Origin: Selaginella tamariscina
Taxonomy: Eukaryota > Streptophyta > Lycopodiopsida > Selaginellales > Selaginellaceae
Reading direction: 5' to 3'
Assembly (NCBI GenBank): GCA_003024785.1
Contig: PUQB01000423.1
Coordinates: 62,001 to 126,000 of the forward strand
DNA: 64,000 bases
The notes under the pieces are model-generated. The model did not search any database, was not told the origin of the DNA, and saw only the letters and a program-made list of their open reading frames with translations. Each line of letters begins with the position of its first letter. The stretch's first letter is position 1. Made by a program: the position numbers and the translations under genes. This document shows, one piece after another, positions 1 to 12,586 of the stretch.

Positions 1-117
1 GTCGTCACGCTCCAGCAAGGGAGCAACCCAAGCTCGTGGAGATCCACTTAGTAAGGATGCCAAAAGGCCAACCTTTTGTGCATCCGTCGAGTAGCGGCGT
101 GGTTGCATGCGGATCAG
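1..117 (-). repeat. gag-derived fragment, duplicated at 4809-4925
   Basis: This stretch is nearly identical, in the same orientation, to 4809-4925, where it lies inside the gag region of a minus-strand element. Here it abuts a plus-strand pol, so the junction near 117 joins pieces of opposite polarity. It is either an old rearrangement between related elements or an assembly join. Confidence 0.75.
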
Positions 118-3100
118 TGTCGAAGGTTCTTCCAATCCTGTATCAGTGTCGAAGGTTCCTCCTCAACAGGATCCACCTCCTGTTGGTCCATCAGCACATT
201 CACAGGCTCTCCTCACTCCTGTGCATCCACGGACTTCTGTACAGGATTCTTCCAATCCTGTACACTTGTCAACATCCACATCTGTTTCTTCCAATCCTGC
301 TTCTTTTCATTACTCTGTTTCTATTCCACCCCCAAGATCCTTCCTCTTTTTCAATCACAGCTCCCTCCTGCTCCTCTCCGAGTTCTTACCACTACCATGC
401 ATGAACTTACCACTGATCCTGCTCCTTTCCACCTTTTTGCCTTTCAAGTAACTCCTACGTCCTCTTCTACCTTTCCTGTGTCTGACTCTCCTGTTTTTCA
501 ATCTCCTTCGCCTACTCCTTCTCCTTCTCCTCCTTCTTCTCTACCATCCAAGTACCACGACTTTAAGGACGTTTTTGACAAGCACAAGGCTACAGTTCTT
601 CCTGTTCACAGGTCCTACGACTGTCCTATTGATCTTGCAGAAGGAAAGACCCCACCGTTCGGACCGATTTACGCATTGTCACCCACAGAGTTGGAGGTTC
701 TTCGCCAGTACATCGAGGACAACTTGGCATCCGGCTTCATTCGTCACTCAAAGTCCCCTGCAGGAGCGCCAATCTTCTTTGTCAAGAAGAAGGATGGGAG
801 CTTACGTTTGGTTGTGGACTACAGGGGTTTGAATCAAGCTACCATTCGGAATCGGTACCCGTTGCCATTGATCCCGGAACTTCTCGATCGGCTGCGAGGA
901 GCAAAGGTGTTCACGAAGATCGACTTACGAGGGGCCTACAACCTTGTACGGATTCGTCCCGGCGATGAGTGGAAGACTGCCTTTCGTACAAGGTATGGAC
1001 ACTTCGAGTACACGGTGATGCCTTTCGGCCTTACCAATGCCCCAGCCGTGTTCCAACACATGGTGAACGACATCTTTCGTGACTTCTTGGACCAGTTTGT
1101 GGTGATCTACCTCGACGACATTTTGATTTTCTCCAAGGACCAGGCGGCACATGACAAGCATGTACGGTTGGTTCTACAGCGGCTTCGTGAGCATGGCTTG
1201 TATGCGAAGTTGGAGAAGTGTTTTTTCGATAGGGATTCTGTGGAGTTCTTGGGCTACATCGTCTCTCCTGCTGGCGTTTCCATGGACATGCACAAGGTGA
1301 AGACCATCGTGGAGTGGGAGAGGCCCAAGTCTGTACGAGATGTACAATGTTTCCTTGGCTTTGCAAACTTCTACAGGCGATTCATACAGGACTTCTCCAA
1401 GCGTGTACTTCCACTCACGGAACTCACCAAGCGCACAGAGGTTTTCTCTTGGTCCGACAAGGCGGAACATGCATTCACAACACTCAAGGACACCTTCACG
1501 ACAGCTCCGATTTTAGCACATCCTGATCCTTCTCGTCCTTTCTTCGTTGAAGCAGATGCCTCGGATTTTGCAGTAGGATCCGTCCTATCGCAAGTTGGAG
1601 AGGACAAGTTGCTTCATCCTGTAGCTTTTCACTCTCGTAAATTCCTGTCGGCGGAGATCAATTACGAGATTCATGACAAGGAACTCAAGGCCATTGTGGA
1701 TTCGTTTGAGGAGTGGCGGCATTTCCTGGAAGGTGCTGCACATCCTGTACAAGTTCTTACGGATCACAAGAACCTGGAGTACTTTCAACGGCTCGAGTTC
1801 TCAGTCGGCGACAGGCTAGGTGGGCGGAGTTCCTATCACGTTTTGACTTCGTCATCGTCTACAGGCCCGGTTTTCGGAATGGCAAGGCGGACGCATTGTC
1901 TAGGCGCTCCTACCTTGCACCAAGCCCGGGCGATCCTGCATTTGACTGTCAAAGGCAAGTGTTGTTGGGTCCTGATCGATTCCGGCTTGCGGCACTGCAG
2001 GTCATCAGGCTCCAGCAAATTCAACTCTCCTACAAGACGTCCGTTCGCAGTTGGCTACAGACGACTTGGCAAAGAATGTGTTCTCACACATTCATCCTGA
2101 CGTTGCAAGTTCCTCTTCCTCCAGTTCCCGTCCAGACTACAACCTGTTCACCATACAGGATGGACTCCTGTACCGGGAAGGTCTCCTGTACGTTCCTGTT
2201 GGTGTTTGCAGGACTCGTGTGGTACAGGATTGTCATGATACCCGGCTACAGGACATTTTGGTGTGGCCAAGACAGTTGAGTTGGTGACTCGCAACTATTG
2301 GTGGCCTGGGTTGCGGGTTTTGTGGAAAGGTTTGTACGGAGTTGTGACACCTGCAACAGGTCGAAGATGCCTCGTCATGCACCTTCTGGTCTTCTTCGTC
2401 CTCTTCCTGTTCCTTCTACTCCTTGGAGATCCATTTCTATGGATTTCCTCACAGATCTTCCTCCTTCTCGTGGATTCGATGCAGTTCTTGTGGTGGTTGA
2501 CCGTTTCACCAAGCAGGCTCATTTCCTACCCTGCAACAAGACAGCTACAGGTCAGACAACTGCCGAGTTGGTGATCCGTGAGGTGTTCCGACATCATGGT
2601 CTTCCTGAGAGCATTGTTTCCGATCGAGGTCCACAATTCATGTCCAAGTTTTGGCGAGAGCTTCTTCGGAGTCTACAGGTTAAAGCGGATCTTTCTTCAG
2701 GATATCACCCGCAAACTGATGGACAGTCAGAACGCACAATCCAGACCTTGGAGCAATATCTTCGTTGCTTCATCAGTTACCAACAGGATAATTGGTTGGA
2801 CCTTCTTCCTATGGCGGAGTTTGCCTACAACAACTCCATTCACGCATCTACAGGCCAGACACCTTTCTTTGCTCTTACAGGCACCATCCACGTTTTGACT
2901 TTGCTTTCCTGCTTCTCCTTCTTCCGCTCCTGCAGTACAGGATCGTCTTCAGCATCTTCGGCAGGTACAGGATGATCTCCAGGTTCACCTTCAGCAGGCA
3001 CAGGAACGGTACAAGCATCATGCTGATGCTCACCGTCAACCACACCTGCATACAAGATTGGTGATCTCGTGTGGCTTCTTCGTCGACACATTCGCACCAA

Positions 3101-3519
3101 CAGGCCTTCTTCTAAGTTGGATTTTCAACGATTGGGCCCTTACAGGATCGTGGCGGAGGTAAATCCTGTAGCTTTCCGACTCGAGTTACCACCTACGGTG
3201 AAACTTCATCCTGTGTTTCACACCTCCTTGTTGGAGCCGTATCATCCTTCTTCTCTTCCTGGTCGTGCTTCTTCTCCTCCCCCTCCTGTGGTCATTGCTG
3301 GTGAACCTGAGTACGAAGTTGCAGCCATCCTTGATTCTCGTCTTCATCGTCGTCAACTTCAATACTTGGTGGATTGGAAAGGTTATTTGCCTACCGATCG
3401 CACTTGGGAACCTGCATCCAACTTACTCCATGCTTCTTCCAAAGTTGCTGCTTCCATCGGCGTTATCCTGCTAAACCAGGTCCCAAGACTCGTGGAACTC
3501 GTCCTTAGGGAGGAGGTGC

Positions 3520-4003
3520 TGTCACGACCCGATACAGGATACAGGATACGACATACAGGATTCAGCCTACAGGATATGCGATACAGGATTTCGGCAGGAT
3601 ATTCCACAGGATATGCCACAGGATATTCCCGCAGGATATTCTACAGGATATTCCCGCAGGATATGCCTACAGGATATTCCTATAGGATAAGGATGACAAT
3701 TTTGGCTAGTGACTAGATTAGGCTCATGACCAGATTAGCTTGGAGTTGTGAGCATAAAAGCTCCGACCTAATTGTTGTACAATCAGTTACTATCAACACC
3801 AGTCATTCTACGATTATTCTTGTTCCTTGTTTTTGTCTTACTCTTTGCCTCCTGCTCCTGTCTTGCTCCGGATCCTGTCTTGTTCTTGGATCCGTCCTGT
3901 TCCTGTTCCTAGTTCCTGTCCTGCTCTCGGTCCTGTGCTTGAGTCAAGCCTTCCTGTTCTCGGAATCCTACTTGCTTCCTGGTTCCTGGATCGTGGCTTG
4001 ACA
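3520..4003 (+). repeat. 3' LTR of element A
   Basis: The LTR starts TGTCACGACC just after a purine-rich tract (about 3508-3519) and ends GGCTTGACA. It is 484 bases long. The left third is built from degenerate ~10-base units with the core ACAGGATAT; the right third is rich in CCTG/TCCTG units. A second copy stands alone at 17142-17611 and a diverged, inverted relative lies at 5296-5874. Confidence 0.88.
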
Positions 4004-5874
4004 GCAGTCAAACGACCATTGACCACCTCTACAGGAACTGTACACTTCAACTTCACCATCAGAATGCCATGCTGAGTTATAAAAGTGTCATTCATGAAGC
4101 ATACATTTGCACCAGTGTTTAATAGGGCAAACTCCTTGAGCTCTCGATCTTAAGGCGAATGTGTATAGGAAACTTGATGAAATGGTATGAGCAACACCAA
4201 TGGAGCCTGCACCTATGTCCAACTTCGTGGCTCCTAGACGGAGTGGACATTGAACTTCAGCTTCAACTTTGCACGTCTTAAACTTCCTGGCTTTAGTAGG
4301 ACATTCCACCACCTTGTGTCCTGCTTCACCATAATACAAGCATAAGTTCTCACCGCGACGGTGTTGCTTTTCCGCAGTTGAAAGTGGACCACGCTTGTAT
4401 TTCTCAACCTCCATAGGGACTACTCCAGAAGGTGTCATAAGAACATGTGCTACAGCTGCAGGATTGACTTGCAGGAACTGCTGACGGAATTTTTTCTGAC
4501 GACGCTCGAACAAACGGTTGTCACAGCGAACGGCATGTTGCATGATCTCTGCTAAGGTTTGGGCATTCGGTAACATAAGGAAAGGTCCTTCACGTCATCC
4601 CTCAACCCAAAACAAAAATGTTCGATCAATGCAGTCTCATCCCATGGAACGTTCGTGCAAAGTTGTTGAAATTCGGATGCATAGACAGAAGCTGGTTTGG
4701 ATCCTCGTGTGAGCTTGCGTAACTTTGTGCATGCGGAATGGTACTTATCAGGATCTCCAAAGCAGACTTCAAAGGCAGCCACAAAACCTTCAAAGTCTTC
4801 CATTAATGGGTCGTCACACTCCAGCAAGGGGGTAACCTAAGCTCGTGGAGATCCAATTAGTAAGGATGCCAAAAGGCTAACCTTTTACGCATCAGTCGAG
4901 TAGCGGCGTGGTTGCATGCAGATCAAGAGCCGAATTTGATTCAGAAAACCTTGGAAATTTACGCGATTGCCATTGAACTTTTGGCATGCTGATCTTCGGC
5001 TCTGAAGAAAAGTTCAATGGATAAGAAATCACTGATGCTTGAGAGAGAGCCTACGCAACAGCCTTGGAGGATGCATCAGCAGCTGCATGTGCCATGTTGG
5101 TGGAACCTTGTAGATTTGTGACCACTTGGCGCAAAGTGGCCAATTCATGAAGCAACATTTGATGCTCGTGTTGAAAGTGCTCAAAATCGGTCATGATCTA
5201 TGAAAGGAAAATAAAAAGAGAAAATGAAGGAGGAAAACCAAGGAAAAAAAAAGTAATTGGGAATCGGAGAGTTATGAAAGAAGTTATTATCAAACTATCA
5301 AGCCACGATCCAGGAACCAGGAAGAGAGCAGGGTTTCAAGAACAAGGCTTGACTCAGGAGCAGGGCAAGGAGCAGGACAGGAACTAGGAACTCAGGAGCA
5401 AGACAAGGCGCAGGACAGGATCCAGGAGCAAAACAAGAACATGATAGGATCCAGAAGCAAGACAAGAGCAGGACAAGAACCAAGAACAAGACAAGAGCAG
5501 GAGGCAAGGAGTAAGACACGAACAAGACAAGAACAAGAATGATCATAGAATGACTGGTGTTGATAGTAGCTGATTGTACAATAATTAAATCAGAGCTTTT
5601 ATGCTTACAACTCCAAGAGCTAATTTAGGCATGAGTGCTAAAAGTGGTTGCATGCATCTAAAAGTGGCTATATGCATGCAGAGGCTAAAACGAGTCCACA
5701 TGTCCCTTATCCTCCAGGCATATCCTGTAGTATATCCTGTAGGAATATCCTGTAGGCATATCCTTTAGGAATATCCTGTAGGTATATCTTGTAGGAATAT
5801 CCTGTAAGCATATCATGTATCTCGTATCCTGTATCATGTATCCGAAATCTTGTATCCTGTATCAGGTCATGACA
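4004..5874 (-). mobile_element. Ty3/gypsy element A2, gag region plus 5' LTR
   Basis: Minus-strand relative of element A. Reading from 5874 down: a 5' LTR (5874-5296), an untranslated leader, a gag core (about 4827-4552) and a gag tail with a zinc-knuckle-like motif (a C-L-Y-Y-G start near 4350), ending in a protease-like stretch that stops where the LTR of element A begins at 4003. It is a fossil, truncated, with at least two breaks. The abrupt junction at 4003/4004 suggests that element A, or a rearrangement involving it, interrupted this copy. Confidence 0.75.
5296..5874 (-). repeat. LTR of element A2, inverted
   Basis: On the minus strand this reads TGTCATGACC at its start (5874) and ends ...GCTTGATA at 5296, matching the termini of the 3520-4003 LTR with substitutions. 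It is about 95 bases longer because of an inserted stretch near 5640-5700 and again carries the ACAGGATAT-type short repeats. Confidence 0.8.
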
Positions 5875-6795
5875 GTTGTAAACAAATTTGTCCATAATGC
5901 CCAATTAACAACTCTAGTATACATATAATCAAAACAGAAATATGCATCCTCTAAGCCGGCTCCAAGACACATCCTATTTATCAAATGCATGTTGAAATTC
6001 ATCTCCACAGAAGACGTTTTGAAAACATGAGGAACCTCATCTATGCATTAACCAAGAAATATAAAGGCCATCTCAAAAACCTCTTAAGCTTTAGTAGCAT
6101 GTTCAAACCCTCGCTTGTGATTGCTAACTTTTTTTTGAATGAAAGTAAGAAGTTCTTAATCATGCAATGGAAGAAATGACCAACTTTTTGCAATATTTCA
6201 ACATACCAGATATTTAATATGCCAAGGATGGACTTGTTGACAATAGTACAACCGAGGATGAACTTTTTTAGGTACTAAACCCATCCTTGACGATGAGGAT
6301 CGTGGTTCATAAGACCTTTATCCTCAATAATAAGGATGCCAGTCATATAGGTACCGAGGATTGGGTAAAGGTTATTCCATGGTAAAGTTTAAGCTATAGA
6401 AATTGTTAAACAGGAAAACCGGAAATCCCACCTTTTCCTGTTTAACCGGTTTCTTTCTCCTAACCTTTAGGAAAGGTTACACACTTTCTTTCCTTCAACT
6501 CTCCTCATTTACATATATTAAAACTCCTTCTCTCAAAGCCACAATGACTGGTCTTCGAAGTCAAGGGCAAGAACGGATTTTGGCTATTGCCTTGTTAGAT
6601 CCATTCATTGAGAGTACATATACATACACACAAGATTTTATAATATGCACCTTTCATTACTATATGAATACAAAAGACAAGAGACCCTCTCTCCTGTTAG
6701 AACTTCTTGTGAGACCCTTCTGGAGACCCCTTCTCCCTTGCCCTAACTCCCCTTAATTCCCCTTCCTCTCGCCACATCATCATTTACCTTTTCCT

Positions 6796-6915
6796 TTTCC
6801 TTACTCACCTTTTCCTCTAGGTAAGGATTTTCCTTCTTCACAGCCTTTCCTTCCTTTTCCTTACGCACCTTTTCCTCTCGGTAAGGATTTCCTCCTTCAC
6901 AGCCTTTCCTTCCAT
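6796..6915 (+). repeat. two-copy 60-base pyrimidine-rich tandem repeat
   Basis: The motif CACCTTTTCCTCT is followed by GGTAAGGATTT and then CAGCCTTTCCTTCC, and the unit is repeated once with period 60 (starts near 6806 and 6866). The two copies differ at a few bases. Confidence 0.75.
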
Positions 6916-8029
6916 GCTTACTACAGACCTTTCTACCCTTATTCTCTACAGTAGGATGTCCTATGCTCCTAATATTTTACCTTTAACAGAAATTTTAAAC
7001 AAGAACATCTTTGGTGTTGAGGACTAAAACAATCTAAAAAGACTCTTCGTAGTGAAATTGGTAGACATTATGTGATCTCATCCTGATCCTCGGTCCCAAG
7101 GACATGAAAAACCTAAATGGAACCATAACCTCAACATTGAGAATGGTGAGTTGAGGGAACGTACCAATGGTTGTTTGTGAGATGAAAAATCTCATCAAGG
7201 ACGTATTGTAATTCTTTTTGTGATAGTGGAGTGTTCGTGCATGCTTGAGCTTTGTCATTGTTCGAAAATGATATCTAACACAACATCCATTTTGTTGGTG
7301 CCCACTTAAGCTCTTGAGGTACCAAGAAGGACAAGATGATTATGTTGACCATGTGAATGAAAAGGCTTGTTAATTGTGTATTAAATGAAATGACGATGAA
7401 GCATACGGCTTCACATGAACGCAAACATTCCAACTGCAATCCACATGTATTATAAACTGTAGTAAAAGAATTATGCTATTACATTTACATGGATAGTTCC
7501 TGGTTACATTTTCATATGAAACCGTAAGAAAATTCATTTGAAAGAATGCTTAAAAAAATATGACTTGTAATGAGAAGGAAAAACTTTGAATAAAAATAAA
7601 AAATGTGTGTTTGTATTTAGTGGATGGCAACATAATTACAATTGTAATTAATCCTATAGTATATGTTTATAGTAAATATGGTGGACTATTAATTGCTAAT
7701 ACTTAAGAATATCATACTACATTTAATAAATCACAATATTTTGAACAACAAATTGCTAAGCCCACAAGATGTACACAATTTGATTATTTATCAATGAGTG
7801 AATAGAATATTCTAAACAAACACAACCAAAATATTCCATGAAAAGGATTGGAAAAATATTCTTGCACATTCATCGACAAACACGCCATGTGCTATGCATG
7901 CATTTCGCCATGTTGCAAGGAGAGATATAAATATGGGTTTGTCAATTTAGGTTTGTCATTGTTTAGGTTTTTTATTTGAAGGAGATTTTTCTTGTTGGAG
8001 GAGGTCAGCAGGATTAAGGCTATAGCTAA

Positions 8030-8545
8030 GGTATTCAATTCATTTTCATTACCATCCTCAATACCGAGGAAGGTCATCAGTCTATTTCCTAGGTCGTTCG
8101 AACATATATCCATTAACTCTTCGCTCATCCTCGTGACAATGCCTTCTCCTATCAAGCATTCATTCACCTATTTAGTGCACTAACCATCCTCAACATTGAG
8201 GATGGTCAATGCCTTCTCCTGTGAGCATTTCATCCCCCTATTAAGTTTGCCATCCTTGATGCTGAGGATGGTCATTGCCTTCTCTAATTGAGCAGTTCAT
8301 CCCCTGTTAAGTATAATGACCATCCTTGACGTCGAGGATGATCATTGCCTTTTATAATTGAGAAGTTTATCCCCTTAAGGAGGCATTGACCATCCTCGGC
8401 ACCACAAATGATTAGTGCTTCTCTAGTTGAGAAGTTCATCCCTTTTAAGTGCAATGACCATCTTCAACATCAAGGATGGTCATTGCCTTTTATAGCCAAT
8501 AAGTTCATCCTCTTGTCGTAGGCATGGATGGTTAGACACTTAATA
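8030..8545 (+). repeat. minisatellite of ~66-70 bases carrying a palindrome
   Basis: Five to six diverged tandem units. Each has a GACCATCCT...AGGATGGTC palindrome followed by ATTGCCTTCTC, a TTGAGAAGTTCATCCCC stretch and TTAAGTGCAATG. Palindrome starts are near 8183, 8249, 8319, 8389 and 8457. A related solitary palindrome with 12-base perfect arms (TATTCATCCTTG) lies just downstream at 8663-8690. Confidence 0.85.
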
Positions 8546-8662
8546 GGGGCATGAACTAATTATCTTTGTTGAGCACACATCCCCTTGATACCAACTTGAC
8601 CATCCTTAGTGATAAAACTTTCATGTTGTTTCCAAAACAACAATACTTAATACAACTATGAT

Positions 8663-8690
8663 TATTCATCCTTGGCAGCAAGGATGAATA
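8663..8690. repeat. perfect 12-base-arm palindrome
   Basis: TATTCATCCTTG, a four-base spacer GCAG, and the exact inverted arm. Its core matches the dispersed CCTYRRYRYYRAGG family, and the arm symmetry extends well beyond the core into sequence not shared with other copies. Confidence 0.9.
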
Positions 8691-8749
8691 AAAGCTCTTC
8701 TTTCGATTGGAGAATGAGAAGAGTTCATCTTCAAAATATATAGTCCTTC

Positions 8750-8896
8750 ATTGTTATGTTGTATCATCGTTGGAAGGTTTGCCAAATGCGAGCCTCTTTG
8801 CCTTGGTTGACTTTCCTTTTACTCCTCGCGGAAGATTCATACCATTGTAAAACTCAAGTTCATCTTCTAAAACCACATTGAGATCTGGTCCAAAGG
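8750..8896 (-). pseudogene. element M protein fragment (copy M-a, part 3)
   Basis: The minus strand encodes a stretch with D-E-L-E-F-Y-N-G, then a lysine-rich segment, ending at a stop near 8754. It is colinear with copy M-c at 52060-52150 (D-E-L-Q-F-F-N-E, then a lysine-rich segment). Together with 18719-18870 (E-E-V-P against E-D-V-P in M-c) it shows that element B was inserted into M-a. The product is unknown. Confidence 0.7.
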
Positions 8897-9569
8897 TGGT
8901 TGACGGTGGCCCGTCATCGGGCCATCTGGCAAGTCGCCATCGACGCGGACAAGCGGCTGGACGAAACGCAGGATAAGGGAGGTACTTCATGTATGGACTA
9001 ATGGCGACCGGTGTCAGGCGGCGGCGTAAGCGGGCAAAGATCCGATCGTCCGGACCAACCACCTTGAGTACGAAGGACAGCATGCGTGGGGAGCGCATAA
9101 ATGTGACAGGTAGGATCTGTCACCAGGCGGTAGACCAGTGAAAGAGCGCCACCTGTAGCTAGGGACTAGTGTAGTACCCACTATATAAGCCGGAAGGCTG
9201 GTAGTGGGTCGGGGTCTTTTGGAGTCAAGTCTGCGTCTTATACATTACTCCACTATCGGAGATAGTTGTACTCAGGCAGGCAATATATATCCATTTCCTT
9301 CTATTCTCCCCACCAGCGGGCGTTCCCCGCTTGCCGACTCATGTGTCCCGCAATCCTCTCTGCCCAGTCATCTCAGTAGAACTCCCTCTCACCTATACAC
9401 AGACCCTCGCGGTGTCCGGGTAGAGGTCATCCAATACATTCCACCACTTCTGAGGTAAGGTTTGGCATGCCGGCCGAAACCCCGGGTTGGACACTCTTGA
9501 CAGCATCTTGGCAACCACTGCAGCTTCCTGAGAAGCACCACATCTGGCCTGCGGAGTCCCGGCGGACCA
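8897..9569 (+). repeat. 5' LTR of element B
   Basis: 673 bases, TGGTTGACGG...GGCGGACCA. A TATATAAG box near 9182 probably belongs to the element promoter. It is similar throughout to 18050-18718. Confidence 0.92.
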
Positions 9570-10300
9570 TTTGTGGCGACACGGAGGGATAAATAGTACA
9601 CATAGATGGAGTTCACTATAGCAAGTAGAGTGGCGGCCCGACGAAGAGCCGGGATTAAACTCATTTGAGCAAATAGAGATTGACGAGCAACAGCTGACCA
9701 AGAGAATGCGACGGGCCGGCCGAGGGAGATTGATGGATGGCGTGAGGCACCTCGGTTGCCGCAATTGCCCCTGCCTCACCTAACCGAGGGAAGGACGATA
9801 ATGCCGCATGGCCGAATCTCCGAGCAGCGGTAAACTCGACACACCAACGGCAGAGGCAGTCGCACGCCGCTGATGACGAAGAAGGATATGAAGGAACCGC
9901 AGCACGTCTGGACGACAATCCAGGCACGGCAGCATGCGGGCATGATCAGCACCTGGACGGGCGACTTTGCCCGACAGTAACCTACGAAGCAGAGTGGGAT
10001 GGATGGCGAGACTACAAAAGCCCTCCGCCTCTCGATGTAGGTGAAAGTGACGGCCACAAAGAGCTCCCATACCAACAAGCAAAACCAGTGTTTGACGAGT
10101 ACCCCGAAGGAGGAAACTTCGCCCAGGACAACCCCAGGAGAGGGCAGCCCTGTGACGGAGGCAAGAATCTTGAGGGGGCAAAAGCAACACGGATAGCGAC
10201 GGGGAACGTGAGCCAGAAGCCCAGCGTGACCAGTGCCATGATGGAGGTAAGATAGGAAACCCAGGGTCATCGTCACCCATCAGGGTGATGCGGGGGGGTC

Positions 10301-12353
10301 GTGTCTACCCGGAAAGAGGGGAGGAAGAGCCTCATCCGGGAAGCCCCCATAGGGAGGGGCATCGATTGCCAACAAGGCAACCTCTGCACCAGGAGTTCAG
10401 CTGATCAAACGATGCAGCAGGTCAGGGTGGTTACCAGGATGAGAACCCAAGGCTTCGGAAGGCCGGGGTACACATGGGACGACCGCCTGCGTGGAGGCAA
10501 CTGGAAGAGGGGCCACACAGGAAGAGGGGCCACACAGTGGCTACCTTGGAGAAGGGACGAGAGGAATTCGTCCAGGGGCAGGAGAGATTCACCCGAGCGA
10601 CTAGTATCGCATCGGCCCTGCGAGGGAAATCTGCCAGGGCACACGGCAGAACCGCAACCATCACCAGACGGGGGGATACCGTCTTGGGGCGAGGAGGAAT
10701 CGCCCCATCAATCACGACCGTCTAGACATTGCGGGGGGATTCCGCGCATGGTCATACAAAACTACTCGTTGGAGGAGGGAAAACCGTCCAGCCAAGGTAA
10801 GCCGCACCACCAGCCGTCAGGTTGGTCCCGCGGCAGGGGGCCCCGAGGGACAGCCGGGAGGAGCCCATCCTCGTCACCAACCCTCAATGGGAGGGCAGGG
10901 CCGCGAGGAAGGAAAAGGGTGCCCGCAGAATACCAGGACATGGACTACACCACGTCCGAAGCGGAGGGTCTGGATCGGAACACACTCTCAGGCACAACGG
11001 GACGCCATGGGAGCCACCCGGTCACCTTATTAGCCCAAGCACTCAATCGGATGCAGGAGAGCACTGTAACAGTGCCCTTACTCGCGTTCCATGGAGCGAA
11101 GGGGGAAGACGCAGACCAACACATACACAAGTTCGGACAGGTGTGTGAACTCCGGAATGTGAGTGACAATCACAAGAAGTTCAGTGCCTTTGCATGCACT
11201 CTGGACAAAAAGGCACATGCCTAGTGGATGCGATTCCACAAGGCGAACGAAGGAGCCCGCTGGGAGACCGCACGAAGGGTGTTTCTAAATACCTTCGGGA
11301 AGAAAAGAGTGAAGAAGAGGTGATTCACAAGCTAACGAGCTTGAAATAGAAAGCAGGAGAATCGGTTGACGAGTACATGGTCCGTATGCTGGGGTATATC
11401 GCCCCCCCAGTTGACTTGACCAAGAAAATGTGGTACCGAAAGGGATTGTGGCCGGAGATCCTCAAGTGGATCAGCCTAGATGACGATCGGACGTTCGACA
11501 AGTTGCTCCGATATGCCAGAAAGGCCGAAAAGCGAAAAGCTGAAAGACGCCAAGAAAGGAAGGCGCAGGACAAACTGGACGCAGAAGGGACCAATGGCAC
11601 CACCACAGACAAGGACAACCTCTCGAATGTCCCCAATCTAACCTGGAGGTAAAGATAGAAGGGACCAGGGAGCACGCAATCCCAACGGAGGGAGACGTAC
11701 AAAGCGTCACAAAGCAAGAAGACCTGGCGGCGACCCTTGCTTAGTTAGGATACGCAATGTGTAGGGACAGGTATTGCAAAGTGTGTAATGTCCGTGGATC
11801 CCACAACACAGACAACTGTTACCAACTAACCAAGCTACTAAGCAGCACACCACCCCAGGCCAGCGCCTGGGCCGTTGAGCATCAGGAGGCAGATCACCTG
11901 GGGGACCAACGGTATGAGAGCCGTAGTGGGGGCCAATTCCGCCGCAGATCGCGGTCAGGAGACTGCGACCAGAGGTCGTGTTCCTGGGAACGACAACAAA
12001 ACCGACCCAGATACGACGACAAAGATAGACGGTCGGAACGCCGAGAGTTGATATGCACGCTGTGCAGCGAACACCATCCACTGTATCGATGCCCTGGATC
12101 GCGATGCTCAAACTCATGCTGGAAGCACATGTACCGAAAGCCACAGGGGTGGCCGAGGGACCAGCCCCGGCCACACAACACTAGGTTCCACACCGCAGAC
12201 CCACCATGTAGAAACATCGACCCCCGAGCTGCAATGTGGGGCAATCACGAAATCCCAAGCCCAACAGACCAGACGACCAGTCAACTTGGAGGAAGAGGAA
12301 ACGGGGAGTCCAGTGAAGAGGAAGTGGTAGCCGAACCTGGGAAACCAGGCTAG
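10301..12353 (+). pseudogene. gag region of element B
   Basis: Arginine/glycine-rich N-terminal stretch, a retrotransposon gag core (about 11000-11540) and a zinc knuckle (C-K-V-C-N-V-R-G-S-H, near 11780) followed by another arginine-rich stretch. This is the nucleocapsid-forming part of the family. Broken; read as a fossil. Confidence 0.8.
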
Positions 12354-12586
12354 TGGGAGCAAAAACGTGTTGAAGTAGAGACGGCTGCAGACAAGTAAGA
12401 CGGGCATAAGGGCAGAGGCCAGGGGCACAACAGGGATGCACGAGGCCCTCGCTGGGAAGATGCAAGAAACCCACGTCGTAACCTTAGGGAACTGCTACGG
12501 TTATCCCCAAGCTGTATGAAGTCCTCACCAGAGAACTGCACAAGCCACAGTCACGGCCCCAAGGGTCGCAACAACAGCGGTAGACT

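Larger units (their letters stand above)
1..4003 (+). mobile_element. Ty3/gypsy chromovirus A, 3' portion with 3' LTR
   Basis: Remains of an LTR retroelement that runs off the left edge of the window. Parts seen in order: a proline/serine-rich stretch (about 116-550), reverse transcriptase (about 560-1150; YLDD-type active site near 1108), RNase H (about 1490-1900), integrase (about 2290-2870; the D-D-E core region is recognisable), an integrase C-terminal stretch, a chromodomain (about 3300-3450, reading on to WKGY and TWEP) and a 3' LTR at 3520-4003. The chromodomain places it among chromoviruses; the RT resembles the Tf1/sushi-like branch, which is an inference from motif wording. The element is a fossil with roughly three breaks in pol. 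The first ~117 bases are a gag-derived fragment in the opposite orientation and do not belong to this copy. Confidence 0.9.
5875..8749. other. AT-rich remnant of unclassified element M with repeats
   Basis: No convincing gene. By position this is the downstream part of the minus-strand M copy whose conserved blocks lie at 8750-8896 and 18719-19759. It holds several copies of the CCTYRRYRYYRAGG palindrome (near 6283, 6326, 7085, 7112), a hairpin at 6404-6440 with AAACAGGAAAA arms, a pyrimidine-rich 60-base tandem duplication and a minisatellite. The short open frames here have no recognisable domain. Confidence 0.5.

Noticed and set aside
36-451. Leucine/serine-rich open frames at the left edge
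   Set aside because: They are alternative frames of the proline-rich spacer of element A.
8030-8545. Possible CRISPR array
   Set aside because: Units are diverged throughout, spacers are not unique against constant repeats, and the DNA is eukaryotic; it is a minisatellite.
9776-10280. Two overlapping 166-residue open frames on the minus strand
   Set aside because: They are antisense to the GC-rich leader/gag region of element B, have low-complexity composition and no recognisable domain; GC-rich DNA has few stops.
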